From assembly GCA_945952575.1 (NCBI GenBank), contig CAMFIY010000074.1, forward strand, positions 1 through 10,336: a stretch of 10,336 nt of DNA. The letters run 5' to 3'. The position numbers and the translations under genes are program-made. Position 1 is the stretch's first letter; every line of letters starts with the position of its first letter. This DNA comes from an uncultured Leucobacter sp. (GTDB lineage Bacteria; Actinomycetota; Actinomycetes; Actinomycetales; Microbacteriaceae). Shown here in pieces: positions 1 through 6,790 of this stretch. The notes under the pieces are model-generated. The model saw only the letters and a program-made list of their open reading frames with translations. It was not told the DNA's origin and ran no database searches.

Positions 1-19
1 GCGAACAGGACAGGCGGGT

Positions 20-1144
20 ATGCCGGAACGCATCGAGGATCCGAAGCTCGGGATCGCACCGCGGCGCAGGATCAGCCCGTGGTGGGTGGGTGTCGCGGTC
101 GGCGTCCTGCTGGTGCTGCTGGCGAGCATCCTCCCGTCGCCGTATGCGATCGCACGCCCGGGCCCGGTCGTCGACGCGTTCGGCAGCATCGAGACGGAGG
201 CCGGAGCGCAGGCCGATGTGATCCGGATCGAGGGCGCCAAGACCTATCCGACCTCCGGCGCGCTCAATGTGCTGAGCGTGACGATCAGCGGAACCCCCGA
301 TCGGCCGGCCGACTGGCTCGGGGTCGCCGGGGCGCTGCTCGATCCGACCCGGGCGGTGGTCCCGCTCGCGGATCTCTTCCCCGACGGAGTGACCGCCGAC
401 GACCGGGCCGAGCAGAACGCCGCGATGATGCGCGCGTCCCAGCAGGCCGCGACTGCGGCCGCCCTGAACCGAGCCGGTGTGCCGGTCGCGGAGAAGCTCT
501 CGGTCGCCGAGGTGGTCGCGGACGGGCCGGCGGCGGGGAAGCTGGAGGCGGGCGACGTGATCCGCTCCGCCGACGGCAAGGAGGTGAGCGGGCTCGCAGA
601 GTTGCGCCGCCTGCTGAGCGGGGTGCCGGAGGGCGGATCCGCGCGCATCGGTTTCGAGCGGAAGGGGGAGACCCGCGAGGCCGATATCACGCCCGAGACC
701 GCCGCCGACGGCACGCGACTGCTCGGGATCACCGTGAACGAGGAGTTCTCGTTCCCCTTCGACGTGCAACTCGACCTGGACACGATCGGCGGACCGAGCG
801 CCGGACTGATCTTCGCGCTCGCGATCTACGACAAGCTCACCCCCGGTGAGCTGACGGGCGGCCATGACATCAGCGGCACCGGCACGATCGACGCCGAAGG
901 CAGGGTCGGAGCCATCGGAGGCCTGCCGCAGAAGATCTGGGGGGCCTCGCTGGCGGGAAGCACGGCGATACTGATCCCGGTGGACAACTGCGCGGACCTG
1001 CCGGATCGCCTGCCTGACGGCATGATCGTCGCGCCGGTCGAGACGCTCGACGAGGCCGTGGCCGCGATCGAGGCGATCGATCGAGGAGAGAAGCCGGCCG
1101 GGGTCCAGCGCTGCGAGGCGGTCGCTGCAGCCGCCAGGCGGTGA
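20..1144 (+). CDS. Membrane-anchored Lon-like serine protease with PDZ domain (YlbL family)
   Basis: The 374-residue protein has an N-terminal Arg-rich stretch (14-17), one membrane helix (about 21-40), a PDZ domain (about 155-225) and a C-terminal Lon-type (S16) protease domain (about 235-355). The Lon Ser-Lys dyad is visible: Ser260 in GGPSAGL and Lys305 in GGLPQKIWGA, 45 residues apart as in Lon. There is no AAA+ ATPase domain, so unlike true Lon it should cleave unfolded or exposed substrates without ATP. The charge pattern puts the PDZ and protease outside the membrane. In Bacillus the homologue YlbL helps degrade the division inhibitor YneA after DNA damage; whether this applies here is unknown. 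ATG 20 places the Arg patch just before the helix as expected. The frame is open to the window edge and the ribosome site is weak (GGCGGG), so an upstream start is possible. The gene ends 104 bases before the UPF0182 gene. Confidence 0.9.
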   Translation: MPERIEDPKLGIAPRRRISPWWVGVAVGVLLVLLASILPSPYAIARPGPVVDAFGSIETEAGAQADVIRIEGAKTYPTSGALNVLSVTISGTPDRPADWLGVAGALLDPTRAVVPLADLFPDGVTADDRAEQNAAMMRASQQAATAAALNRAGVPVAEKLSVAEVVADGPAAGKLEAGDVIRSADGKEVSGLAELRRLLSGVPEGGSARIGFERKGETREADITPETAADGTRLLGITVNEEFSFPFDVQLDLDTIGGPSAGLIFALAIYDKLTPGELTGGHDISGTGTIDAEGRVGAIGGLPQKIWGASLAGSTAILIPVDNCADLPDRLPDGMIVAPVETLDEAVAAIEAIDRGEKPAGVQRCEAVAAAARR

Positions 1145-1157
1145 GCCGGGGGAGGGC

Positions 1158-1175
1158 GGAGCACACGGCTGCTCC
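1158..1175 (+). terminator. Weak hairpin after the Lon-like protease gene
   Basis: GGAGCA (1158-1163) pairs perfectly with TGCTCC (1170-1175) across a six-base loop, 14 bases after the stop codon. Only a short pyrimidine stretch (CTCTTTGTC, 1180-1188) follows and there is no real T-run, so it is at best a weak or Rho-assisted terminator. Confidence 0.3.
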
Positions 1176-1200
1176 CAGGCTCTTTGTCAGTCCTCGACGC

Positions 1201-1206
1201 TAGGGT
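1201..1206 (+). promoter_or_regulatory. Candidate -10 box (TAGGGT) for the UPF0182 gene
   Basis: TAGGGT fits the actinobacterial TANNNT -10 pattern. It would start transcription near 1213, leaving a leader of about 36 bases before GTG 1249. The same GCTAGGGT string, differing by one leading base, precedes the tRNA gene on the other strand. No good -35 sits at normal spacing: TTGTCA at 1184-1189 is only 11 bases upstream. Confidence 0.35.
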
Positions 1207-1248
1207 TGAAAGGACTCATCGTCCGAACCACCGCTGGAGACCTTCGAC

Positions 1249-4200
1249 GTGACCGACCAGAGCACTGACGCACCGCCGGCCAGACGCCGCTTCTCGCCCA
1301 TCGCCGTGACGGTGGTGATCGTCGCCGTGCTGATCCTCGGCTTCCTGGGGTTCGCCGGGATCATGACGGAGGTGCTCTGGTATCAGCAGCTCGGCTTCCT
1401 CGGCGTCCTGACGACGCAGTGGATCGCCGCCGGCGTCATGTTCGTGATCGGCTTCCTCGGGATGGCCGTCCCGGTGTTCCTCTCGATCGACATCGCCTAC
1501 CGCAGACGGCCGGTCTACGCGCGTCTGACCGGCCAGCTCGACCGCTATCAGGAGCTCGTCGAGCCGGTGCGCAGGGTGGTGAAGTGGCTCCTCCCCGCTT
1601 TGGTCGGCCTGTTCGCCGGGTTCGCCGCCGGTGCGCAGTGGGAGCGCGCGCTGCTCTGGATCAACTCGGCGCCGAGCGGCGACACGGATCCTCAGTTCGG
1701 GCTCGACATCTCGTTCTTCATGTTCGATCTTCCGTTCTGGCGCGGTGTCGTCGCCTTCGCCTCGGGGGTGGTGCTGCTCTGCCTGATCCTGGGCGCCGCC
1801 ACCAGCTATCTCTACGGCGGCGTCACCTTCGCAGGGCGAGACATCCGCGTCTCGAAGGCGACCCGGATCCAGGCCGCAGTGCTCGCGGGCGTCTATCTGC
1901 TGCTGCAGGGGGTCAGCCTCTGGCTCGACCAGTTCGCGACCTTGACGGATGCCAGCGGACGCTTCACCGGTGCGACGTACGCGTCGGTGCACGCGGTGAT
2001 TCCGGGCAAGCAGATCCTCGCCGGCATCGCGGTGCTCGTGGCGATCCTGTTCCTGGTCACCGCGGTCACCGGCAAGTGGCGCCTGCCCGTCATCGGCACG
2101 GCTCTGCTGCTGGTTTCGGCGCTCGTCGTCGGAGTCGGCTACCCCTGGGCCGTCCAGTCCCTGCAGGTCAAGCCGAATGAGAAGACTCTGGAGGCGGAAT
2201 ACCTCACACGGAACATCGAGGCGACGCGAAAGGCCTACGGGGTCGATCAGGTGAAGGTCGAGCGCTACGAGGCGGTCACCAACACCGAGCCCGGCCAGTT
2301 GCGCAGCGACGCCGTCGCCACGTCGAACATTCGCATCATCGATCCGGCCGTCGTGTCGCCGACGTTCGCGCAGCTCGAGCAGAGCAAGCAGTACTACAAG
2401 TTCCCGTCGCAGTTGAGCGTCGATCGCTACAAGATCGACGGCCGGACCGAGGACACGGTTTCGGCGGTCCGCGACATCAACATCGAGGATCAGAAGGGCT
2501 GGGTCAACCGCACCCTGGTCTTCACTCACGGCTACGGTCTCGTGGCCGCATACGGCAATCAGCGCTCGAGCGGTGGTGAGCCGGTCTTCCTCGAGAACGG
2601 GATCCCGACGAGCGGCAAGCTCGGCGAGTTCGAGCCCCGCGTCTACTTCGGCACGAACTCGCCGGAGTACTCGATCGTGGGCGGCAAACGAGACAAGCCC
2701 ATCGAGCTGGACTACCCGGCCGACGAGGCGAACGATCCGACCGCCACCGGAGACAACGGAACCGACGTCGGCGAGACCGTGCAGGGCAGCGATGGCTCGA
2801 AACAGAATCTGAGCACGTTCTCCGGCGACGGCGGCCCCAAACTCGAGAACATCTTCACCAAGCTCATCTACGCGCTCAAGTTCCAAGACATGGAGGTCGT
2901 GCTCTCCGGTGCGGTCGTCGACGGCTCGCAGATCCTCTACGATCGCAACCCGACTGCGCGTGTGCAGAAGGTCGCGCCATACCTCACGATCGACTCCTCT
3001 CCTTATGCGTCGGTGGTGGACGGTCGGATCGTGTGGATCATCGACGGCTACACCACCTCGGCGAACTACCCGTACAGCGAGCTCAGCGACATGAACTCGC
3101 TGACCGTGGATGCGGACAATCCGCGTACGAGTCAACTGGCGCATCCGATCAACTACATTCGGAACTCCGTGAAGGCGACGGTCGACGCGTACGACGGGTC
3201 CGTCAAGCTCTACGCCTGGGACACGAAGGATCCGGTGCTGAGCACCTGGGGCAAGGTCTTCCCCGGGACGCTGCACAGCGTCTCCGAGATGAGCGGCGCG
3301 CTGCTCAGCCATGTCCGCTATCCGACGGACATGTTCAAGGTGCAGCGCGAGGTCCTCGCCACCTATCACGTGACCGATCCGGGTGCCTTCTACTCCGACG
3401 AGGACGCGTGGCGGACGCCGCGGGATCCGGTGTCGGCGAGTTCGGTCGCGACCGGATCGAACGTGAGCGGCACCACGACCAACACGGGCGCCGCTGTCAC
3501 GGGCGGTACCGCCGCCCGCGCCGACGGACTCAAGCAGCCGCCGTACTATCTGACGCTTTCGGCCGGGCAGCAGGCGAATCCGGCATTCTCGATCTATTCG
3601 ACCTATGTCCCGAAAGCGGAGGGAACGAACACCCGCGACATCCTGACCGGGTACCTCGCGGCGAACTCGAACGCCGGATCCGATGACGGCAAGGTCTCCG
3701 CCGACTACGGAACACTGAACCTGCTCACACTGCCCAAGGGGACGAGCATCCCCGGACCGGGCCAGATGCAGAACAACTTCACGACGGACAGCGAGGTCTC
3801 CTCGATGCTGAACGTGCTTCGCGTCGGCGGTGAGAGCCGGGTCATGAGCGGCAACCTGCTCACGCTCCCGGTTGGCGGCGGCCTGCTCTACGTTCAGCCC
3901 GTGTACGTGAAGGCATCGACGGGAACGAGCTTCCCGATCCTGCAGAAGGTGCTCGTCTCCTTCGGCAAGCAGATCGCTTTCGAGGACACCCTGGATGCGG
4001 CGTTGGACGACCTGTTCGGCGGCGACTCCGGCGCCTCTGCGGGAGACAACGGCGCCGGCTCCGGGTCCGGCAACGGCGGCAAGCCGGGCGGCTCGGGAAC
4101 GGACGGCAAGCCCGGTGACAACGGTTCGGGCGGATCTTCGCCCGAACTCGTACAGGCGCTCGTCGACATGAAGCAGGCGCTGAGCGATCGGGACGCGGCG

Positions 4201-4284
4201 ATGAAGAAGGGCGACTGGACCGCATACGGAGAGGCCGATGCGCGTCTGCGGGACGCGCTGGCTCGCGCATTGGCGGCGGAGTAG
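1249..4284 (+). CDS. UPF0182 family membrane protein (COG1615)
   Basis: This 1,011-residue protein has seven predicted membrane helices (about 17-38, 54-80, 108-128, 166-190, 208-226, 254-272, 279-300), followed by a large domain that should lie outside the cell. Family hallmarks are clear: QILYDRNP near 561, GRIVWIIDGYTTSANYPYSE near 592, FPGT near 671, and RYPTDMFKVQRE then YHVTDPGAFYS from about 690. The function of UPF0182 is unknown; it is widespread in Actinobacteria. A Ser/Thr/Gly-rich insert (about 728-760) interrupts the conserved region. A Gly-rich linker (924-965) leads to a helical tail with the GDWTAYGEADARL motif seen at the end of many members. The GTG start is chosen because a CTGGAGA ribosome site lies 8 bases upstream and it gives the expected short charged N-terminus. 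The gene ends in two consecutive TAG codons. It is probably monocistronic, converging on the tRNA gene. Confidence 0.93.
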   Translation: MTDQSTDAPPARRRFSPIAVTVVIVAVLILGFLGFAGIMTEVLWYQQLGFLGVLTTQWIAAGVMFVIGFLGMAVPVFLSIDIAYRRRPVYARLTGQLDRYQELVEPVRRVVKWLLPALVGLFAGFAAGAQWERALLWINSAPSGDTDPQFGLDISFFMFDLPFWRGVVAFASGVVLLCLILGAATSYLYGGVTFAGRDIRVSKATRIQAAVLAGVYLLLQGVSLWLDQFATLTDASGRFTGATYASVHAVIPGKQILAGIAVLVAILFLVTAVTGKWRLPVIGTALLLVSALVVGVGYPWAVQSLQVKPNEKTLEAEYLTRNIEATRKAYGVDQVKVERYEAVTNTEPGQLRSDAVATSNIRIIDPAVVSPTFAQLEQSKQYYKFPSQLSVDRYKIDGRTEDTVSAVRDINIEDQKGWVNRTLVFTHGYGLVAAYGNQRSSGGEPVFLENGIPTSGKLGEFEPRVYFGTNSPEYSIVGGKRDKPIELDYPADEANDPTATGDNGTDVGETVQGSDGSKQNLSTFSGDGGPKLENIFTKLIYALKFQDMEVVLSGAVVDGSQILYDRNPTARVQKVAPYLTIDSSPYASVVDGRIVWIIDGYTTSANYPYSELSDMNSLTVDADNPRTSQLAHPINYIRNSVKATVDAYDGSVKLYAWDTKDPVLSTWGKVFPGTLHSVSEMSGALLSHVRYPTDMFKVQREVLATYHVTDPGAFYSDEDAWRTPRDPVSASSVATGSNVSGTTTNTGAAVTGGTAARADGLKQPPYYLTLSAGQQANPAFSIYSTYVPKAEGTNTRDILTGYLAANSNAGSDDGKVSADYGTLNLLTLPKGTSIPGPGQMQNNFTTDSEVSSMLNVLRVGGESRVMSGNLLTLPVGGGLLYVQPVYVKASTGTSFPILQKVLVSFGKQIAFEDTLDAALDDLFGGDSGASAGDNGAGSGSGNGGKPGGSGTDGKPGDNGSGGSSPELVQALVDMKQALSDRDAAMKKGDWTAYGEADARLRDALARALAAE

Positions 4285-4310
4285 TAGGCGTTTCGTTTCT
4301 GCGCTCACAG

Positions 4311-4352
4311 GAGCCCCGGGAGCGGCGATGAAAAAGCGCCTCCTCGGGGCTC
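4311..4352 (+). terminator. Strong hairpin after the UPF0182 gene
   Basis: GAGCCCCGGGAG (4311-4322) pairs with CTCC-T-CGGGGCTC (4340-4352), giving 12 pairs with a single bulged T at 4344 and a loop containing five A residues. It starts 26 bases after the stop codon. No T-run follows on either strand, so it would be a stem-only actinobacterial terminator or a 3'-end stabiliser. Confidence 0.5.
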
Positions 4353-4400
4353 TCGTGTCGTCAGCGAGCCGATCGGTTGCTGGGATCGGTCGTCCGTGAG

Positions 4401-4438
4401 CAAAAACAAGAGAGGGTGTCCAGTGGACACCCTCTCTT
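4401..4438 (-). terminator. Intrinsic terminator of the tRNA-fMet gene
   Basis: The 15-base arms 4408-4422 and 4424-4438 are perfectly complementary around a single centre base. Read on the minus strand, the stem begins three bases after the encoded CCA end of the tRNA and is followed by G-TTTTT-G (complement of 4401-4407). This is a textbook Rho-independent terminator for the minus strand. In the plus direction no T-run follows, so it points to the tRNA rather than to the UPF0182 gene. Confidence 0.88.
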
Positions 4439-4440
4439 CA

Positions 4441-4517
4441 TGGTTGCGGGGGCAGGATTTGAACCTACGACCTCCGGGTTATGAGCCCGGCGAGCTACCG
4501 AACTGCTCCACCCCGCG
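4441..4517 (-). tRNA. Initiator tRNA-Met (tRNA-fMet, anticodon CAT)
   Basis: On the minus strand a complete 77-base cloverleaf can be drawn: acceptor CGCGGGG with CCCCGCA, D stem GAGC/GCTC, anticodon stem CCGGG/CCCGG with loop CTCATAA (anticodon complement at 4481-4483), T arm with TTCAAAT, and an encoded CCA (complement of 4441-4443). Two features mark it as the initiator rather than the elongator: the unpaired C1-A72 at the acceptor end, and three consecutive G-C pairs next to the anticodon loop. It delivers formyl-methionine to the 30S initiation complex. It is transcribed alone, convergent with the UPF0182 gene and divergent from the surface-protein gene, with its own TAGGGT -10 box and terminator. 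Confidence 0.97.
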
Positions 4518-4529
4518 GCACAAGAATTT

Positions 4530-4535
4530 ACCCTA
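4530..4535 (-). promoter_or_regulatory. -10 box (TAGGGT) of the tRNA-fMet promoter
   Basis: On the minus strand TAGGGT ends 12 bases before the mature tRNA 5' end (4517), which predicts a 5' leader of a few bases for RNase P to remove. An 18-base spacer upstream would put the -35 at TTCGCG, which matches the consensus poorly. The position and the shared TAGGGT motif make it a plausible promoter. Confidence 0.5.
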
Positions 4536-4577
4536 GCACGGCCGAGCACTCAGCGCGAATCGAGACGGTGCGTGACC

Positions 4578-4586
4578 TGTGGATAA
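4578..4586 (-). promoter_or_regulatory. Perfect DnaA-box 9-mer (TTATCCACA) upstream of the surface-protein gene
   Basis: TGTGGATAA on the plus strand is the exact complement of TTATCCACA, the high-affinity DnaA box consensus. It is a single box between the divergent tRNA-fMet and surface-protein genes, 57 bases before the latter's start codon. No cluster of further boxes or AT-rich unwinding region is visible, so it is not an origin. It may be a regulatory or titration site, or chance. Confidence 0.4.
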
Positions 4587-4643
4587 CGCACGAGACCGTT
4601 CCGCGAACCCGGGCAGCATGGGCGCACCTACGAAAGGAAGCTC

Positions 4644-6659
4644 ATGACCGAATCGACTCAGCGGCGCCGAAGTCGGCTGCTGCCGCCCGCACTCCTCATC
4701 ACCGCGCTGCTCGGGATCACGCTGCTCGGCGGTCTGCACCCGACTCCGCCCGCGGCCGAGGGGGCGACGATCGGCCGGATGGTCTCGCTCGGCGGCTGGG
4801 CCGTCGGTGCATTCCGCAGCAGCGGTGGGACGTACGCATACTGCGTCGAGCCGGGTGCCGCCAATCCCGTCAGCAAGCAGAAGGCGGCGGTGCTTGTGAG
4901 CTCCCTTCCCGGCTACAGCGCGACGACGACGGATTCGACCGGGTGGAACGGCCAGGTGACGAGCGGCCCGCTGGGCGGGGAGGGCCTGCGTCAGATCAAC
5001 TACGTGCTCTGGAAGTACGGGCGGACGACGAGCGCGGGGCGAGCCGCGGCGGTGCAACTCGCGGTGTGGATGCTGCGCGGGGATCCCGGCGCAAAGGCGT
5101 GGCTCGAGCATCATCTTGCGTGGGCCGAGAGTCATGGCGGCGCAGCCTACGTCGTCGCGGCAGAGAAGTTCGTGAGCGAGGCGAAGATCCATGCGCGCGC
5201 CGCAGTCGCGCCGAAACCCGGTCCTCTCACGATCACTCGGAAGCCCGGAGCGACCTCGGGCACGATCCGCTATCCGGCGGGGACGGTCCGACTGAAGATC
5301 ACCGGAGGCGCTTTCGCCGGGGGCGAACATCTCATCGACGTGAATGGAAGCAAGCCGGGGCAGGTGAAGTGGGCCGTGACCTGGTCGAAGAAATCCTGGG
5401 AGCGGGAGCGGAACGTCGCGTTCTCGGCGCATTGGAAGCGGCAGGTCAGCGGCTGGCCGAAGCGGATCTCCCTCCTGCCTCCCACATCCGCGAAGCAGCA
5501 GAGACTCGGCGGAGGGATCGGCCCGGCGATGAGCACCTTCACCGGACGGATCACGGCTGAGGAAGCGGTTGCGCGGAGCTTCGAGCCGATTCTCTCGACA
5601 CGGGTTCCGAGCCGAACGCTCGAGGCGGGTGAGGATCGGTTCTCAGATCGGGTGACCCTTCGGGTCGCCCCGGGAGCACCGCCGTGGCCGACCCGGCTCG
5701 GGGCGAAGGGGAAGGAGTACGCGCCGATCACCGCGTACGGGACGGTCTACGGGCCCTTTGAGAAGCCGCAGGAGCAGTCGGCCGAGATACCGGAAAGCGC
5801 TCCGATGATCGGGAGCGCGACGCTGGAGGCGAGGTTCGGGCCGGGGGAGTACCCGGTCCAGAGCGGGATCATCGCCGACGAACCCGGGTACTACTACTGG
5901 GTGTGGCGGATCACGCAGGACGGGCAGGACCCGGATGTGCTCTCAGGCGGACTCCTGCCGAAGGACTACGCCTTCCAGGACGACTTCGGGCAGGTGGAGG
6001 AAGGGCAGATCGTTCCGACGGCGCTGCGCTGGCGGACCGAGCTCGTCGACCGGGAGCTCGATGCTGAGGATCCCGAGCTCCAGGACCGGGTATTCGCGCG
6101 TGCCAAGGGCGGGATCTGGCTCCGGGATGAGGAGGGCGAGCGGATCCCCGCCCGATTGCGGCTCTCCGTTTACCGCTCGGATACGCGCCCGCAGCGCCAG
6201 AGCGGCGTCCCGGAGCACGCGACGAAGATCTCTGAGACGGTCGTCGAAGTGCGGGGCGGCGCCACAGCCGCGGACGAGGTCCTGAGCGACACGCTCGCCC
6301 TGCGCCCGGAGACCACCGGCTGGGTGACGGTCCAGGCCTGCTTGAAGTCGCAGGATCAGGCCGAGGAATGGCGTGGACACTTCGCGGAGTGGTGCGACGA
6401 CTACGGTATGCCCGCGGAGACCGCGAGGAGTGCGCGCCCGGCTCCCTCGAAACCGGCCGCGCCGGCACCGCCCGCGACGCCCGCGGCACCGGCACAGCCG
6501 GCACCTCCTGAGAGCCTGGCACTGACCGGAGGCTCGCGATCCGACGGGTCGCTTCCCTCGCTCGGTCTGGGTCTGCTCGGCGCGGGTGGAGGCGCGCTGC
6601 TGATCGCCGGGCTGTGGAGACGCCGTCTCCGGCGTGCCCGAGGCCGTCGCCGGGCCTAG
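4644..6659 (+). CDS. LALTG-anchored surface protein with candidate thioester (Cys-Gln) domain
   Basis: This 671-residue protein is a probable sortase substrate. An RRRSR patch and hydrophobic helix (about 11-30) form a signal peptide, with cleavage likely near 38-42. Residues about 41-185 hold YAYCVEPG (Cys67) and AAAVQLAVWMLRGD (Gln138), a pattern recalling thioester (TQXA-type) domains, in which Cys and Gln crosslink and react covalently with surfaces. Two degenerate repeats follow (about 318-453 and 464-592); the second has Cys566 and Cys584. Then come an Ala/Pro-rich linker (about 598-622), LALTG (625-629), a membrane helix (about 637-656) and an Arg-rich tail. LAXTG motifs are the known targets of class E sortases; none is encoded here. 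ATG 4644 is preceded by AAAGGAAG (4633-4640). The ligand and biological role are unknown. Export and anchoring are well supported; the thioester is inferred. Confidence 0.85.
   Translation: MTESTQRRRSRLLPPALLITALLGITLLGGLHPTPPAAEGATIGRMVSLGGWAVGAFRSSGGTYAYCVEPGAANPVSKQKAAVLVSSLPGYSATTTDSTGWNGQVTSGPLGGEGLRQINYVLWKYGRTTSAGRAAAVQLAVWMLRGDPGAKAWLEHHLAWAESHGGAAYVVAAEKFVSEAKIHARAAVAPKPGPLTITRKPGATSGTIRYPAGTVRLKITGGAFAGGEHLIDVNGSKPGQVKWAVTWSKKSWERERNVAFSAHWKRQVSGWPKRISLLPPTSAKQQRLGGGIGPAMSTFTGRITAEEAVARSFEPILSTRVPSRTLEAGEDRFSDRVTLRVAPGAPPWPTRLGAKGKEYAPITAYGTVYGPFEKPQEQSAEIPESAPMIGSATLEARFGPGEYPVQSGIIADEPGYYYWVWRITQDGQDPDVLSGGLLPKDYAFQDDFGQVEEGQIVPTALRWRTELVDRELDAEDPELQDRVFARAKGGIWLRDEEGERIPARLRLSVYRSDTRPQRQSGVPEHATKISETVVEVRGGATAADEVLSDTLALRPETTGWVTVQACLKSQDQAEEWRGHFAEWCDDYGMPAETARSARPAPSKPAAPAPPATPAAPAQPAPPESLALTGGSRSDGSLPSLGLGLLGAGGGALLIAGLWRRRLRRARGRRRA
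6616..6630 (+). other. Perfect short hairpin in the 3' end of the surface-protein gene
   Basis: GGAGAC (6616-6621) and GTCTCC (6625-6630) form a six-pair stem with a three-base loop inside the codons for the Arg-rich tail, about 30 bases before the stop. There is no T-run, and I see no better terminator in the 131-base gap after the gene. It could slow or protect the transcript end, or simply reflect Arg codons. Confidence 0.25.
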
Positions 6660-6720
6660 ATGTCGCGCGCCGGATTTGCGGTGGGCTGCCGATGCCCGTC
6701 GGTGCGGTGCTCGCAGGTAT

Positions 6721-6731
6721 CGTGCAGCACG
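6721..6731. repeat. 11-base palindrome (CGTGC-A-GCACG) upstream of htrA
   Basis: CGTGC (6721-6725) and GCACG (6727-6731) are perfect inverted arms around A6726. The site covers the place where the -35 would lie if TAGGAT (6747-6752) is the -10, so it is a candidate operator. No known regulator motif was recognised. Confidence 0.3.
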
Positions 6732-6746
6732 CATATATCCCTTTCA

Positions 6747-6752
6747 TAGGAT
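6747..6752 (+). promoter_or_regulatory. Candidate -10 box (TAGGAT) for htrA
   Basis: TAGGAT matches TANNNT and lies 38 bases before ATG 6791, leaving a leader of about 30 bases that contains the ribosome site. The surrounding 6733-6752 stretch is locally AT-rich in an otherwise GC-rich region. No recognisable -35 is present, so the call rests on the hexamer and its position. Confidence 0.3.
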
Positions 6753-6790
6753 TGGACGGCAAGCTGGCGGTACGAGAAAGGGAGAACCCG

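Noticed and set aside
979..987. GGTGGACAA, one mismatch from a mycobacterial-type DnaA box
   Set aside because: It lies within the conserved coding sequence of the Lon-like protease (VDNC codons), has a mismatch, and has no neighbouring boxes.
1184..1206. TTGTCA (1184-1189) as the -35 partner of TAGGGT (1201-1206)
   Set aside because: The spacing is 11 bases, far short of the 16-19 needed, so only the -10 candidate was kept.
4018..4143. Gly-rich GGC/AAG/CCG triplet run as a DNA tandem repeat
   Set aside because: No fixed repeat unit is maintained at DNA level; it is a low-complexity protein linker.
1216..4308. A 1,030-codon open frame antisense to the whole UPF0182 gene
   Set aside because: Its codons line up exactly with the sense codons, so antisense stops would need sense TTA, CTA or TCA codons, which this GC-rich gene avoids. 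The product is Arg-rich with no recognisable domain, while the sense frame matches UPF0182 along its length.
4361..4549. A 62-residue minus-strand frame across the tRNA
   Set aside because: It translates the tRNA itself; the VVGSNPAPAT-type peptide is a well-known artefact of tRNA genes.
4533..5432. A 299-codon minus-strand frame over the start of the surface-protein gene
   Set aside because: It is also codon-aligned with the sense gene and has no domain. It runs into the tRNA promoter region.
6614..6790. An upstream ATG that would extend HtrA by 59 residues
   Set aside because: It overlaps the 3' end of the surface-protein gene, lacks a ribosome site, and adds unrelated sequence. ATG 6791 has AAAGGGAG at ideal spacing.
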